Assembly (NCBI GenBank): GCA_040880125.1
Contig: JBBDJB010000001.1
Span: forward strand, 1-55,812
Origin: JBBDJB01 sp040880125
Lineage (GTDB): Bacteria; Planctomycetota; Planctomycetia; Pirellulales; JBBDJB01
DNA: 55,812 nt
Direction: 5' to 3'
Shown here: positions 45,201 to 53,359 of the stretch, piece after piece
How the letters are laid out: each line of letters starts with the position of its first letter
How positions within the stretch are numbered: the stretch's first letter is position 1
Program-made: the position numbers and the translations under genes
Notes under the pieces: model-generated
Told to the model about the DNA's origin: nothing
What the model saw: the letters and a program-made list of their open reading frames with translations, nothing else
The model's database searches: none

Positions 45201-46103
45201 GCCGAGCAGCAGGGCCAAACCGGCCAGCCGCAAGAAGGACAGGATGGCCAGCAACAAGGTCAACCACAAGGAGAAGGCCAGCAACAGGGAGAAGGCCAAC
45301 AACAGGGTGAAGGCCAACAACAGGGGCAGGGTCAGCAACCAGGTCAACAGCAAGGAGAAGGTCAACAGCCGGGACAAGGCGAGGGTCAACAACAGGGCGA
45401 AGGCCAACAGCAAGGTCAAGGTCAGCAACAGGGCCAAGGCCAGGGTCAACAGCAAGGCCAGGGTCAGGGCCAGCAACAAGGTCAGCAACAGGGTCAGGGC
45501 CAGCAACAAGGACAGGGTCAGCAACCAAGTCAGCAGCGCGGCCAGGGACAACAGCAAGGCGAGGGCCAGGGTCAACAACAAGGCCAAGGGCAGCAGCCTG
45601 GCCAGGGCGGCCAGCAGGATTCGGATAACCCGAATCCGACGCCGGGCGGGCAAAATGGCGGAGGCAATCGCAACCGCGGCGGCCTGCGCGACCCCGGAGG
45701 CCTGGGCGGCGGTGCCGACTGGGACGGATTCGAAAACCTGCTCGACGATTTCAACCGCGAGGCCGGCCCGATCCTCGGCGAGAACTTCCGCGAGTGGTCC
45801 GACCGTTTGCGGAACGTCGAGGAGATGCTCGACGAGCCGGAACTGCGGTCGGAAACAGCGCGGATTCGCGATCGGGCCCGCGAGGTTCGCGAGGACGTCC
45901 GCCGGCATTCCCAGGAACCGAACTGGGAGCTGGTCCGCGAGATGATCTCCGATCCATTGCAGCAACTGAGCCAGCGGGTGAATGAAGAGTTGCTCCGCCG
46001 CCAGTCCCAGGAGGCCCTGGTGCCGATCGACCGCGACCCGGTGCCGCCGGAGTACGCCGAACAAGTGCGACGCTATTACGAACGGTTGGGCAGCGGCCGA
46101 TGA
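42207..46103 (+). CDS. Large coiled-coil membrane protein with Gln/Gly repeat tract (DUF4175-like layout)
   Basis: A 1298-residue protein. Three hydrophobic helices lie in the first 175 residues (about 23-45, 55-75, 150-170), followed by Ig-like beta domains (about 190-500). A long coiled coil rich in Gln, Glu and Arg runs from about 510 to 990, interrupted by a Ser tract (about 655-675). Residues about 995-1140 are an almost pure Gln/Gly tract of GQQQGEGQQ-type units, and a folded C-terminal helical region (about 1170-1298) ends the protein. The layout recalls DUF4175 proteins. It probably spans the envelope as a rod or tether. The ATG follows GGGGAG and overlaps the preceding stop. Confidence 0.88.
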   Translation: MMDRRLYEELERVAERYRRMRMWSALTAVWLCGAAVAASTLWLRGAAGGSPRQTALGLVVSLALAGLACAWMAVRSVRDYRWIARRVERRFPELNAALLAAIEQQARPGKRLGFLQESTVRQALDHSRRHGWEFIVSPRRLWAVQLAHALALVLLLASLTGLVLSRGPEGEAADATPRITTPPEGFQISIEPGDSDHERGTSLLVLATFDGATPPSAMLVYTEASGEEQYLAMSRSLEDPVFGARISAVNEPLEYRVDYADESTRPYRVTVFDYPELVRCDARLVFPAYTNQEETLVEDTRNITAVEGSELTLLCHLNKPVASARLTETSGEFVELSPASADPLLYEATLTLTESRRFTLNLTDEANRANKLPPEIVINVTPNQPPQLKLLAPGRDMRVSPLEELSVRASAWDDFGLAQYGISYQQGGQPPQDVALGTSAGAKQEQTLDHLITFESLDAKPNDLVSYYVWAEDIGPDGQPRRVLSDMYFAEVRHFEEIFRQGEQPAGGEEEAQRQQQQQQGGGAGAEAAGELAELQKQIITGTWNLMRRETSTPPSDQFAEDATLLRDSQEQALEQSQEMLEQITDAESSAFLAEAQDQMTRAAESLTAAAGLSIEALRPALAAEQAAYQALLNLRAREFEVTQSNQQSQSSSSSSSSSSSNSRSQQQLQQLELSNSENRYETQRTSAPQQPEDQQQQEARQVLNRLRELARRQNDLNERLTELQSALEAAQTQAEREEIERQLKRLRDQQEEILRDTDELAGRMDQAENQQQMSESRQELQQTRENVRRASEALEEGQVGQAAAEGTRAERQFENLRDRFRQEAAGQFAEEMQQMRQEARELDETQQRLAQEIPTAQENTTQSLRGTDRREEIQQELTQQRQRLEDLLNRMQQTVLEAEQPEPLLADQLYDTVRNARQQNVDSTLETTEQLVERGFLDEATRAANQAGQDIQRLRQGVERAAESVLGDPTEALRRARSELQDLADQLDQEIAQADPQAEQQGQTGQPQEGQDGQQQGQPQGEGQQQGEGQQQGEGQQQGQGQQPGQQQGEGQQPGQGEGQQQGEGQQQGQGQQQGQGQGQQQGQGQGQQQGQQQGQGQQQGQGQQPSQQRGQGQQQGEGQGQQQGQGQQPGQGGQQDSDNPNPTPGGQNGGGNRNRGGLRDPGGLGGGADWDGFENLLDDFNREAGPILGENFREWSDRLRNVEEMLDEPELRSETARIRDRAREVREDVRRHSQEPNWELVREMISDPLQQLSQRVNEELLRRQSQEALVPIDRDPVPPEYAEQVRRYYERLGSGR
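45190..45640 (+). repeat. Imperfect tandem repeat encoding the Gln/Gly tract
   Basis: Short units of the type CAACAGGGCCAAGGC and variants (CAGCAACAAGGTCAG, GAAGGCCAACAACAG) are repeated dozens of times in frame inside the coiled-coil gene. Synonymous codons are mixed, so the protein repeat is far more regular than the DNA repeat. The tract creates a long spurious Leu-rich open frame on the opposite strand. Confidence 0.85.
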
Positions 46104-48490
46104 ATTCCTCCAGCATTATCCTCGGGGCTCCGCAGTGGGTGTTGCCCGCCTGCGTGCTGGGCGGCCTGGCACTGGCCGTCCTGGCGTGGTCCTACCTGCG
46201 CACGCCCGGTGCCCGCAGCGTGCGGTTGACCGCCGCGCTGCTCAAGGCGGTCGGCGTGACGGCGCTCGCGGCCTGCCTGGCCGAGCCGCTGGTCAGCGGC
46301 ACGCGGCCTCGCCCGGGGGCGAACTTGTTCGTCGTGCTGGCGGACAACAGCCGTAGCCTTTCGGTGCGCCCTGCCGGTGCAAGTGAATCCCGAGGACAGA
46401 CCGCCCGCGCCCTGTTGGAAGAAGACTCGCCGTGGCAAACGCGCTTGGCGCAAGACTTCGAGTTGCGTCGGTACCTGTTCGACGCCCGGCTCCGCCCGGT
46501 GGACGACTTCGCCGAGCTGTCGCTCGACGGCGACTCCTCGGCCTTGGCCGGCTCGCTGAAGATGATCGCCCGGCGCTATCACCAGCGGCCACTGGCCGGC
46601 GTGCTTTTGATGACCGACGGCAACGCGACCGACCTCTCCGGCGTGCAATTGGAGGCCGACGACCTGCCGCCGATCTACCCGGTCATCGTGGGAGGGCAGG
46701 AGGTGGACCGCGACGTTACGGTCGACCAGGTCGCGGTGAGCCAGACCAACTTCGAAGCGGCGCCGGTGACCGTGCAGGCGCAGATCCGCGCGACCGGCTA
46801 CCCGGGGCATTCGCTGGTGGTCGAGCTGCGCGACGAGAAGGATCACACGGTCGAGCGCAAGGTGGAAAAATATCCGGCCGACGGCCGGCCGCTGTCCGTG
46901 CGGTTCCAAGTGCGGCCGGAAGAGTCCGGGGTGCGCTTCTACCGCGTGAAGGCCTGGGCCGAGATGGACGGCGAACCAGCCGATCCCCAGGCGGACGTGA
47001 CCGACGAGTCGGCGGTCGAAGACGATCGCAGCCGCCCCGAGGCGACGCTGGCCAACAATGCGCACCAGATCACCGTCGACCGTGGCGGCGGCCCGTTCCG
47101 CGTCCTTTACGTTTCGGGCCGGCCCAACTGGGAGTTCAAGTTCCTCCGCCGGTCGCTGGAGGAAGACGACGAAATCGAGCTCACCGGGCTGATCCGCATC
47201 GCGAAGCGCGAGCCGAAGTTCGACTTCCGTGGGCATCAGGGCGAAACCACTAACCCGTTGTTTCGCGGCTTCGACAACGAGCAGGACGAGACCGCCGAGC
47301 AATACGACCAGCCGGTGCTGATGCGCGTCGGCAAGGTCGAGCCCGAAGAGCTGCGCGGCGGCTTCCCCAAGGCGGCCGATCAGCTCTTCGGCTATCACGC
47401 CCTCATTCTGGACGACGTCGAGGCGGAGTACTTCACGCCCGACCAGATGGCCCTTCTGCAAAAGTACGTCAGCCGCCGCGGCGGTGGACTGCTCATGCTC
47501 GGCGGGCAGGAGTCCTTCGTCGAGGGCAAGTACCGCCGCACGCCGCTGGAAGAGCTACTGCCTGTCTATTTGGAGGGACGCACGGAAGGCGGTGCCCACG
47601 AGCAATACAAAATCGTCCTGTCGCGCGAGGGCTGGATTCAACCCTGGGTGCGGCTGCGGTCGACCGAGGCGGAAGAAGAGTCGCGCCTGCAGACGATGCC
47701 GGCCTTTGGCAGCGTCAACCGCGTGCAGACCATCAAACCAGGGGCCTCGGTGCTGGCGTTTGTCGAGGACGAGCGCCGCAATCAGCAGCCGGCGCTGGTC
47801 GCGCAGCGGTTCGGCAAGGGCCGCACGGCGGCGCTATTGATCGGCGATCTGTGGCGCTGGGGGATGCGGCGCGAGCTGGACCAGCCTCGTGACCTGGAAA
47901 AGAGCTGGCGGCAGACCATCCGCTGGCTGGTCGCCGACGTGCCGGGGCGGATCGATTTTTCCGCCCAGCGAGACGAGGAAGCGCCCGGCATGCCGATCCG
48001 CCTCGCCGTCCGCGCACGCGATGCGGAGTTTGAAGCTTTGGACAATGCCAAGGCCGCCATCACCGTCACCACGCCCGCGGGCGTGACGCTCCAGCTCGAT
48101 GCACAACCGAGCGCGGAAGAGCCGGGCCTTTATGAAACCACGTACGTGCCGCGGGAGCAGGGGGCCTACCGGGCGAAGGTCATCGTCACCGGCCCGGACG
48201 GCAGCGAAGTCGGCACGCGGCAGGCCGGCTGGGTGGCCCAACCGGCCGCCGAGGAGTTCCGCGACCTGGGCATCAACCGCGCGCTATTGGAGACAATTGC
48301 CAAGCAGACCGGCGGCGAGGTGGTTGACGCCGACGATCTCGATCGCCTCGTCGCGAGCCTGCCCAATCGCAAGGTGGCCGTCACCGAGCCGTGGACCTAC
48401 CCCCTCTGGCATCAGCCCTGGGTGTTTCTGGTGGCCATCGGCTGCTTGATCGCCGAATGGGGCCTGCGGCGGCTGAAGGGCTTGCCTTAG
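46100..48490 (+). CDS. VWA/GATase1-like membrane protein
   Basis: A 796-residue protein with two N-terminal helices (about 10-30 and 42-62). A VWA-like domain has MIDAS DNSRS (about 82-86) and LLMTDGNATD. A beta-domain (about 205-310) precedes a GATase1-like domain (about 330-600: FRVLYVSGRPNWEFKFL, ALILDDVEAEYF, RRGGGLLMLGGQESF). A further beta-domain and a final helix (HQPWVFLVAIGCLIAEW) follow. No amidotransferase Cys is evident in the GATase1-like part, so it is probably structural. Its ATG overlaps the coiled-coil stop; the next gene starts 31 bases after its stop. Confidence 0.9.
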   Translation: MNSSSIILGAPQWVLPACVLGGLALAVLAWSYLRTPGARSVRLTAALLKAVGVTALAACLAEPLVSGTRPRPGANLFVVLADNSRSLSVRPAGASESRGQTARALLEEDSPWQTRLAQDFELRRYLFDARLRPVDDFAELSLDGDSSALAGSLKMIARRYHQRPLAGVLLMTDGNATDLSGVQLEADDLPPIYPVIVGGQEVDRDVTVDQVAVSQTNFEAAPVTVQAQIRATGYPGHSLVVELRDEKDHTVERKVEKYPADGRPLSVRFQVRPEESGVRFYRVKAWAEMDGEPADPQADVTDESAVEDDRSRPEATLANNAHQITVDRGGGPFRVLYVSGRPNWEFKFLRRSLEEDDEIELTGLIRIAKREPKFDFRGHQGETTNPLFRGFDNEQDETAEQYDQPVLMRVGKVEPEELRGGFPKAADQLFGYHALILDDVEAEYFTPDQMALLQKYVSRRGGGLLMLGGQESFVEGKYRRTPLEELLPVYLEGRTEGGAHEQYKIVLSREGWIQPWVRLRSTEAEEESRLQTMPAFGSVNRVQTIKPGASVLAFVEDERRNQQPALVAQRFGKGRTAALLIGDLWRWGMRRELDQPRDLEKSWRQTIRWLVADVPGRIDFSAQRDEEAPGMPIRLAVRARDAEFEALDNAKAAITVTTPAGVTLQLDAQPSAEEPGLYETTYVPREQGAYRAKVIVTGPDGSEVGTRQAGWVAQPAAEEFRDLGINRALLETIAKQTGGEVVDADDLDRLVASLPNRKVAVTEPWTYPLWHQPWVFLVAIGCLIAEWGLRRLKGLP

Positions 48491-48521
48491 TTGAAACGCT
48501 TGCACCACTGACTGCACGACT

Positions 48522-49703
48522 ATGAACTACCCCGCTATTGTTCGCCCCATCACTATCGCCACGCTGGCGGCATTTGCCGCATTGACGGCGCTGGCCGGCG
48601 TGTCTCATGCGCAGACCGAAGCCGGTCCCACCATCGCCATCGTCGTCGGCGCGCCGGGTACCGAGGAGTACCGCTCGCTGTTTGAGCAGTGGGCCACTCG
48701 GCTGGAAGACGCCGCCACGCGCGCCGGCGCCCAGTGGCACCGCGTTGACGGCGGCGACGCCGTGCAAGAAGATTCCGGCGAAACCGACGACCGCACCCGG
48801 CTGCAACGCTTTCTTGAAGCCCAGGTTGGCGAGTCCGACTATCCGCTGTGGCTGGTGTTTATCGGGCACGGCACGTTCGACGGCCAGACGGCCAAGTTCA
48901 ATCTCGCCGGGCCGGACGTGTCGGCCGCGGAGTTGTCGCAGTGGCTTGCCGGCTGCAAGCGGCCGCTGGCGATCATCAATTGCGCTTCCTCCAGCGGACC
49001 GTTCGTGAACCGGCTTTCCGCACCCGATCGGGTGATCGTCACGGCCACCCGGAGCGGCTTCGAGCAGAACTACGCCCGCTTCGGCGAGTATTTTTCCGCG
49101 GCCATCGCCGATCCGGCCGCCGACTTGGACAAGGACGATCAGACCTCGCTCTTAGAGGCCTTCGTGGCGGCCTCGGCTCGTGTCGAGGAGTTCTACAGCC
49201 AGGCGTCGCGCCTGGCGACCGAGCACGCCCTGCTGGACGACAACGGCGACGGGCTGGGTACGCCCGCCTCGTTCTTCCGCGGCGTGCGCGCCGTCGAGAA
49301 GCCATCCGGCGGCGCCGCGACCGACGGCACCCGGGCGCACCAGCTTCACCTGATACCCAGCCGCCAAGAGCGGAGGATGCCGGTGGTGGTGCGCGACTAC
49401 CGCGACCGGCTGGAGCAGCAGATCGCTGCGCTGCGCGACGACCGGCCGCAGTGGGACGAGACGGAGTACTACGCGCGGCTGGAGGACTTGGCCGTGTCGC
49501 TCGCCCGGGTGTACCAGTGGCAAGACGCGCCGCCCGGCTCGCCGCCCGAGCCGCTGCCGGCAGAGGTTCTCGCCCAGACGGCTCTCGCTCCGGCTTCGCC
49601 CGGGCCAGTTCCATCGGACGTGGCCGCGCCATCGCCGACCACACCGGAACCGGCCAGCCTTCCCGGTGCGCCGCCGCAACCGCCAACGGCGGCTCGTCAT
49701 TAA
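48522..49703 (+). CDS. Exported C13/caspase-like (clan CD) peptidase homologue
   Basis: A 393-residue protein with a signal peptide (to about residue 31), last in the operon. The domain (about 35-250) has the clan CD arrangement: strand plus His-Gly in WLVFIGHGTFDG (H116) and, 38 residues on, strand plus Cys in LAIINCASSSGPF (C154). That order and spacing fit legumain/caspase-type peptidases. LDKDDQTSLLEAFVAAS, with AT-[KR]-like loops nearby, resembles planctomycete C13-like proteins. The C-terminal 60 residues are Pro/Ala-rich and probably disordered. The catalytic pair is intact, so activity is plausible; specificity is unknown. Confidence 0.8.
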   Translation: MNYPAIVRPITIATLAAFAALTALAGVSHAQTEAGPTIAIVVGAPGTEEYRSLFEQWATRLEDAATRAGAQWHRVDGGDAVQEDSGETDDRTRLQRFLEAQVGESDYPLWLVFIGHGTFDGQTAKFNLAGPDVSAAELSQWLAGCKRPLAIINCASSSGPFVNRLSAPDRVIVTATRSGFEQNYARFGEYFSAAIADPAADLDKDDQTSLLEAFVAASARVEEFYSQASRLATEHALLDDNGDGLGTPASFFRGVRAVEKPSGGAATDGTRAHQLHLIPSRQERRMPVVVRDYRDRLEQQIAALRDDRPQWDETEYYARLEDLAVSLARVYQWQDAPPGSPPEPLPAEVLAQTALAPASPGPVPSDVAAPSPTTPEPASLPGAPPQPPTAARH

Positions 49704-49732
49704 CGGCGCTGCTCTCCGATTCACGTTCAGCC

Positions 49733-51262
49733 TCACGCCGCTTTGGATCCCCAGCGTCGGTAGGCGAAGTACACCGGCACGCCGGCGGCAATCAGCAAAA
49801 GTCCCACTCGCGACTCCAGCGGCTTGCTGAGATAGATCTGCGTGAGAAACCAGACGTACACGGTGCAGAACGCCAGCGGCACGATCGGGTACCCCCACGT
49901 GCGATAGGGCCGCGGCAAATCGGGCCGCGTGCTGCGCAGCACCATCACCGCCAGCACGGCGAGCAGGTAAAAGATGCTGGCCGAGAAGATCACGAAGTTG
50001 GTTAGCAGCTCGAAGATTGAATCGTTCTGCAGACTGACGACGATTCGCCCTGCCAGAATGCTGCCGAATGCATCGGCCGACGCGCCGCGGACCAGGTGTT
50101 TTGCCAAGGCGACCGCGAGGATCAGCGTCGCGGACATCAGCGCATTGACACAGATTGCTACCGCCGGCGTGCGGTAGTTGACGTGTACGCTCCCCAGGAT
50201 CGGGAAGAAGATACGGTCGCGGCCCATGGCGAACAGGATGCGCGGGGCTTGTAGCAGGTTTGTGTTGATCGCCCCAAACGTGCTGCACATGATAACCGCC
50301 GCCATGGCGGCCAGCCCGGCCGGTCCGGCCAGTCGTCCCAGCATTCGCTCGGCCGCGTGATCGCCGGCGGCCTGCATCTGGCTCATCGAGAGCACGCCGT
50401 GGTAGGCGAAGTTCGCCGCCACGTACAGCACGATCAACACGCCGACTCCGCCGAACAGCGCGAAGGGGATGGTCCGCTGCGGCTCGCGCACCTCTTCGGC
50501 CAGCGGCGTAATACCGTGCCAGCCGTTGTACGCCCACATCACCGCCAGCAACACCGCACCGACCTGCGCAGCGAAGGTCATTTGCCGCGCTGGGGCCGTC
50601 GTAAAGTAGTTCTCCACGTCGATCGTCTGGCCGATCCACGGCATCGCCAGCAGCGGCGCCAGCGCCACCAGCAGCAGAAAGCCGGCCTTCACCAGCGTGG
50701 TGGCGAGTTGCACGCGGCCCCCCCACAACACGCCCAGCACGTTAACCCAGGCGATGCCGGCGATCAACACGAGCGACAGCGACACCTCCAGCAGATCGTG
50801 CAGCACCTCATGCGCCAGCCCGGTCTGCGCGGCGAGCGACTGGATCATGGGGCCGTCCCGCCAGCCGGCGGCCAGCCCGAGCGACGTGACAAAAGCGACC
50901 GCCAGCGCGCCGATCGAGGCGGGCCGGCTGAACAGAAACTCCGTCCACCCGAACAGAAACGCCACCGGCCGGCCGTACGCTTCGCGGAGATAGACATATA
51001 TGCCACCGGCCTGCGGCAGCGCGGTGGCCAGTTCGGCGAACGACAGCGCGCCAAGAATGCACAGCAGGCCGCCGAACACCCAGACGGAGATAATCAGTCC
51101 GAAGTGGCCGCTTTCGCTGGCGATGTTGCCCGGCTTGAGAAAGATGCCCGAGCCGATGACGTTGCCCACCACCACGGCGATGGCCATCTGCGGCCCCAGC
51201 GCCCGGCGCAACGTGGGCCGCGCCGCGGTGTTGCCCTCGGTCGCTTCGGCGGAGGTCGACAC
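49733..51262 (-). CDS. APC-family amino acid permease (LAT-like)
   Basis: A 509-residue transporter with 12 likely helices. Helix 1 has VVVGNVIGSGIFLKPGNIA, the glycine-rich substrate loop of the family, and helix 6 has MWAYNGWHGITPLAEEVREP, close to the L-type amino acid transporter branch. It differs from the permease at 20244 throughout and is not a recent duplicate. The start is a GTG at 51260-51262 with GAGG eight bases upstream. Its stop lies 29 bases from the convergent stop of the C13-like gene, with no clear terminator between. Confidence 0.92.
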   Translation of the reverse strand: MSTSAEATEGNTAARPTLRRALGPQMAIAVVVGNVIGSGIFLKPGNIASESGHFGLIISVWVFGGLLCILGALSFAELATALPQAGGIYVYLREAYGRPVAFLFGWTEFLFSRPASIGALAVAFVTSLGLAAGWRDGPMIQSLAAQTGLAHEVLHDLLEVSLSLVLIAGIAWVNVLGVLWGGRVQLATTLVKAGFLLLVALAPLLAMPWIGQTIDVENYFTTAPARQMTFAAQVGAVLLAVMWAYNGWHGITPLAEEVREPQRTIPFALFGGVGVLIVLYVAANFAYHGVLSMSQMQAAGDHAAERMLGRLAGPAGLAAMAAVIMCSTFGAINTNLLQAPRILFAMGRDRIFFPILGSVHVNYRTPAVAICVNALMSATLILAVALAKHLVRGASADAFGSILAGRIVVSLQNDSIFELLTNFVIFSASIFYLLAVLAVMVLRSTRPDLPRPYRTWGYPIVPLAFCTVYVWFLTQIYLSKPLESRVGLLLIAAGVPVYFAYRRWGSKAA

Positions 51263-51326
51263 GCCGTGCAGTCCTCTTCAAATTGGCCGGTTTCGCCATT
51301 ACGAAGGACGTGGCCGCGGTAAAAAT

Positions 51327-51355
51327 TTGACGCGCGCTGCCGCGATCACTGTAAT
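51327..51355 (+). promoter_or_regulatory. Promoter for the D-aminoacylase-type gene
   Basis: TTGACG (51327-51332) and TGTAAT (51350-51355) are 17 bases apart, predicting a start near 51362 and a leader of about 110 bases. That leader contains the third GTGGCACAGACATTC hairpin (51401-51424). Confidence 0.45.
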
Positions 51356-51400
51356 GGCTACGGCCGCGGAAAGCGAATCGAGCGATGCATCGGCCGATTC

Positions 51401-51424
51401 GTGGCACAGACATTCCCGTCTGTG
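51401..51424. repeat. GTGGCACAGACATTC hairpin repeat, copy 3
   Basis: GTGGCACAGACATTC followed by CCGTCTGTG; CACAGAC pairs perfectly with GTCTGTG around a six-base loop. It lies about 50 bases before the start codon of the next gene, inside its predicted leader. Confidence 0.6.
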
Positions 51425-51473
51425 TCCAATCGCGTTGCCTGCGTCTGCTGACAAATCATTTGGCGAGGTTCTT

Positions 51474-53159
51474 ATGAAACGCTCCATCTCGCGTCGCACG
51501 TTCCTCGCCCGCGGTACGAGCTTGGCCGCCGGGCTCGCCGTTCCCGCGTGCCTTGTGGGGCCGCGGCCACGTCGCGCACTGGCCGCTCAAGAGACGTACG
51601 ATCTGTTGATCGTCGGCGGCACACTGGTCGACGGCACGGGCAGTCCGCGCCGCCGCGAGGATCTGGCAATCCGGCAGGGTCGCATTGCGAGGATCGGCGA
51701 CCTGGCCGGCGCACAAGCCGAACGGCGGCTGGACGCGACGGGCCTGGTCGTCACGCCCGGCTTCATCGACATGCATACGCACAGCGACCGCACACTGCTG
51801 GAAGACGGCCACGCGCAAAGCGCCATCCGCCAGGGGGCGACGACGCACGTGATCGGCAACTGCGGCAGCTCCCCCGCCCCGGCCAGCAGTCCGCAAACTG
51901 CCCACGGCCACACGTTTCAATCGTACGGCGAGTTTCTCGCCGCATTGGCGGATGCCGGCACGTCAGTCAACATCGGCGGCTTGGTGGGGCACAATGCGGT
52001 CCGCGCCGCGGTGATGGGCTTCGCCCGCCGCGCGCCCGACGACGCGGAAATGCGCCGAATGAAGGAGCTGGTAGCCGAAGCGATGCTAGCCGGCGCCGTC
52101 GGCATGTCGACCGGGCTGGTCAGTCCGCCGGGCACGTACAGCCGCACGGAGGAGATCGTCGAGCTGGCCCGCCAGGTCGCACAGCGGGGCGGCATCTACG
52201 CCAGCCACATTCGCGGCGAGGCCTCCACGCTGGTGGACAGCGTCCGCGAGGCGATCGAAGTCGGCCGCCAGGCGAACCTGCCGGTGCAGATCTCGCATCA
52301 CAAAGCCGCCGGCAAGGAGAACTGGGGCTCCACCCGGGTGACGCTCAAGATGATCGAACAGGCCAATGCCGCCGGCCAGCGCGTGCGGGTGGACGTCTAT
52401 CCCTATCGGGCCGGCAGCGCCGGCTTATCGCAATTGGTCCCGCCCTGGGCTCACGAAGGCGGCACCGACGCCATGCTTAAGCGGCTGGAGGACACGGAAA
52501 CGCGACAGCGGATCGCCCGCGACATGACCGAAGGCACGGCCGACTGGCCGAACTTCTTCCGCATCGACTGGGACGACATTCAGATCGCCTCGGTCCGTAG
52601 CGACGCGAACCGCCAGTGGGTCGGTAAGAAGGTCGGGGACATCGCCCGGGCGCGGGGATGCGCCGGCGTCGACGCCTGCATCGATCTGCTCATCGAAGAG
52701 CGCTCCGATGTGCAGATGATCAACTTCATCATGGACGAAGCCGAAGTGCAGGGCGTGCTGTCGCATCGCCTATCAATGATCGGCTCGGATGGCACGGCCG
52801 TGTCGCCGGAGATCTACCAAGGCAAGCCCCACCCGCGCTACTACGGCTGCTTCCCGCGAGTGCTGGGTCACTATTGCCGGGAGCTGAAGCTGTTCGATCT
52901 GGAGACGGCCATCCATAAGATGACGGGCATGCAGGCCGAGCAACTGGCCCTGCCCTCACGCGGCCTGCTGCGGGAGTCGTTCGCGGCGGACGTCGTGCTG
53001 TTGGACTTCGAGAAGGTGATCGACCGGGCCACGTTCGACGACCCGCACCAGTATCCCGACGGAATCGGCACGGTGATCGTGAACGGTCAGATCGTCGTGC
53101 ACGGGGGCGAGCACCTCGGCGCGATGCCGGGGCAAGTCCTGCGGCCGGAGCGGGCGTGA
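51474..53159 (+). CDS. Tat-exported N-acyl-D-amino-acid deacylase-type amidohydrolase
   Basis: A 561-residue metallohydrolase with a Tat leader (SISRRTFLARGTSLAAGLAV). The amidohydrolase domain starts YDLLIVGGTLVDGTGSPRR. Metal motif PGFIDMHTHSD, the Cys-containing loop VIGNCGSSPAP typical of D-aminoacylases, IYASHIRGE, VQISHHKAAG and IGSDGTAVSP are all present. These enzymes remove acyl groups from N-acyl-D-amino acids. Export and the neighbouring permease suggest scavenging of D-amino-acid derivatives such as those from peptidoglycan (inference). The ATG at 51474 has GCGAGG upstream. Confidence 0.92.
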   Translation: MKRSISRRTFLARGTSLAAGLAVPACLVGPRPRRALAAQETYDLLIVGGTLVDGTGSPRRREDLAIRQGRIARIGDLAGAQAERRLDATGLVVTPGFIDMHTHSDRTLLEDGHAQSAIRQGATTHVIGNCGSSPAPASSPQTAHGHTFQSYGEFLAALADAGTSVNIGGLVGHNAVRAAVMGFARRAPDDAEMRRMKELVAEAMLAGAVGMSTGLVSPPGTYSRTEEIVELARQVAQRGGIYASHIRGEASTLVDSVREAIEVGRQANLPVQISHHKAAGKENWGSTRVTLKMIEQANAAGQRVRVDVYPYRAGSAGLSQLVPPWAHEGGTDAMLKRLEDTETRQRIARDMTEGTADWPNFFRIDWDDIQIASVRSDANRQWVGKKVGDIARARGCAGVDACIDLLIEERSDVQMINFIMDEAEVQGVLSHRLSMIGSDGTAVSPEIYQGKPHPRYYGCFPRVLGHYCRELKLFDLETAIHKMTGMQAEQLALPSRGLLRESFAADVVLLDFEKVIDRATFDDPHQYPDGIGTVIVNGQIVVHGGEHLGAMPGQVLRPERA

Positions 53160-53359
53160 GTGAACCGCTCATAGCGGTTAAGTAAGCTTTTCACCGGCGG
53201 GTGTTACCCTCTATGGCAGTCGGGCGCAAAAACTTGCATTTGGCATGCGAGATGCCCTAAAATGGCGAGTCGTCGCCCAACCGGGGCAGACGCAACCTTC
53301 CCAAGACTCGCCCGCCTGAACTTCATGCAAGGCGCGGTCCTCGCAGCCAGGAGGCTGAC

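Noticed and set aside
45190..45640. Simple-sequence repeat as phase-variation switch
   Set aside because: Units are multiples of three bases with mixed codons, so slippage would alter length but not switch the frame.
45147..46064. Long Leu/Ala-rich open frame on the minus strand
   Set aside because: It is the complement of the Gln/Gly repeat; the transmembrane-like Leu runs follow from reading CAG/CAA codons backwards, and there is no start signal.
46076..47461. 461-codon minus-strand open frame
   Set aside because: Antisense to the VWA/GATase1-like gene, with no ribosome binding site or motif.
20244..51262. The two APC permeases as a recent duplication
   Set aside because: They differ in helix-1 and helix-6 motifs and overall sequence, belonging to different branches of the family.
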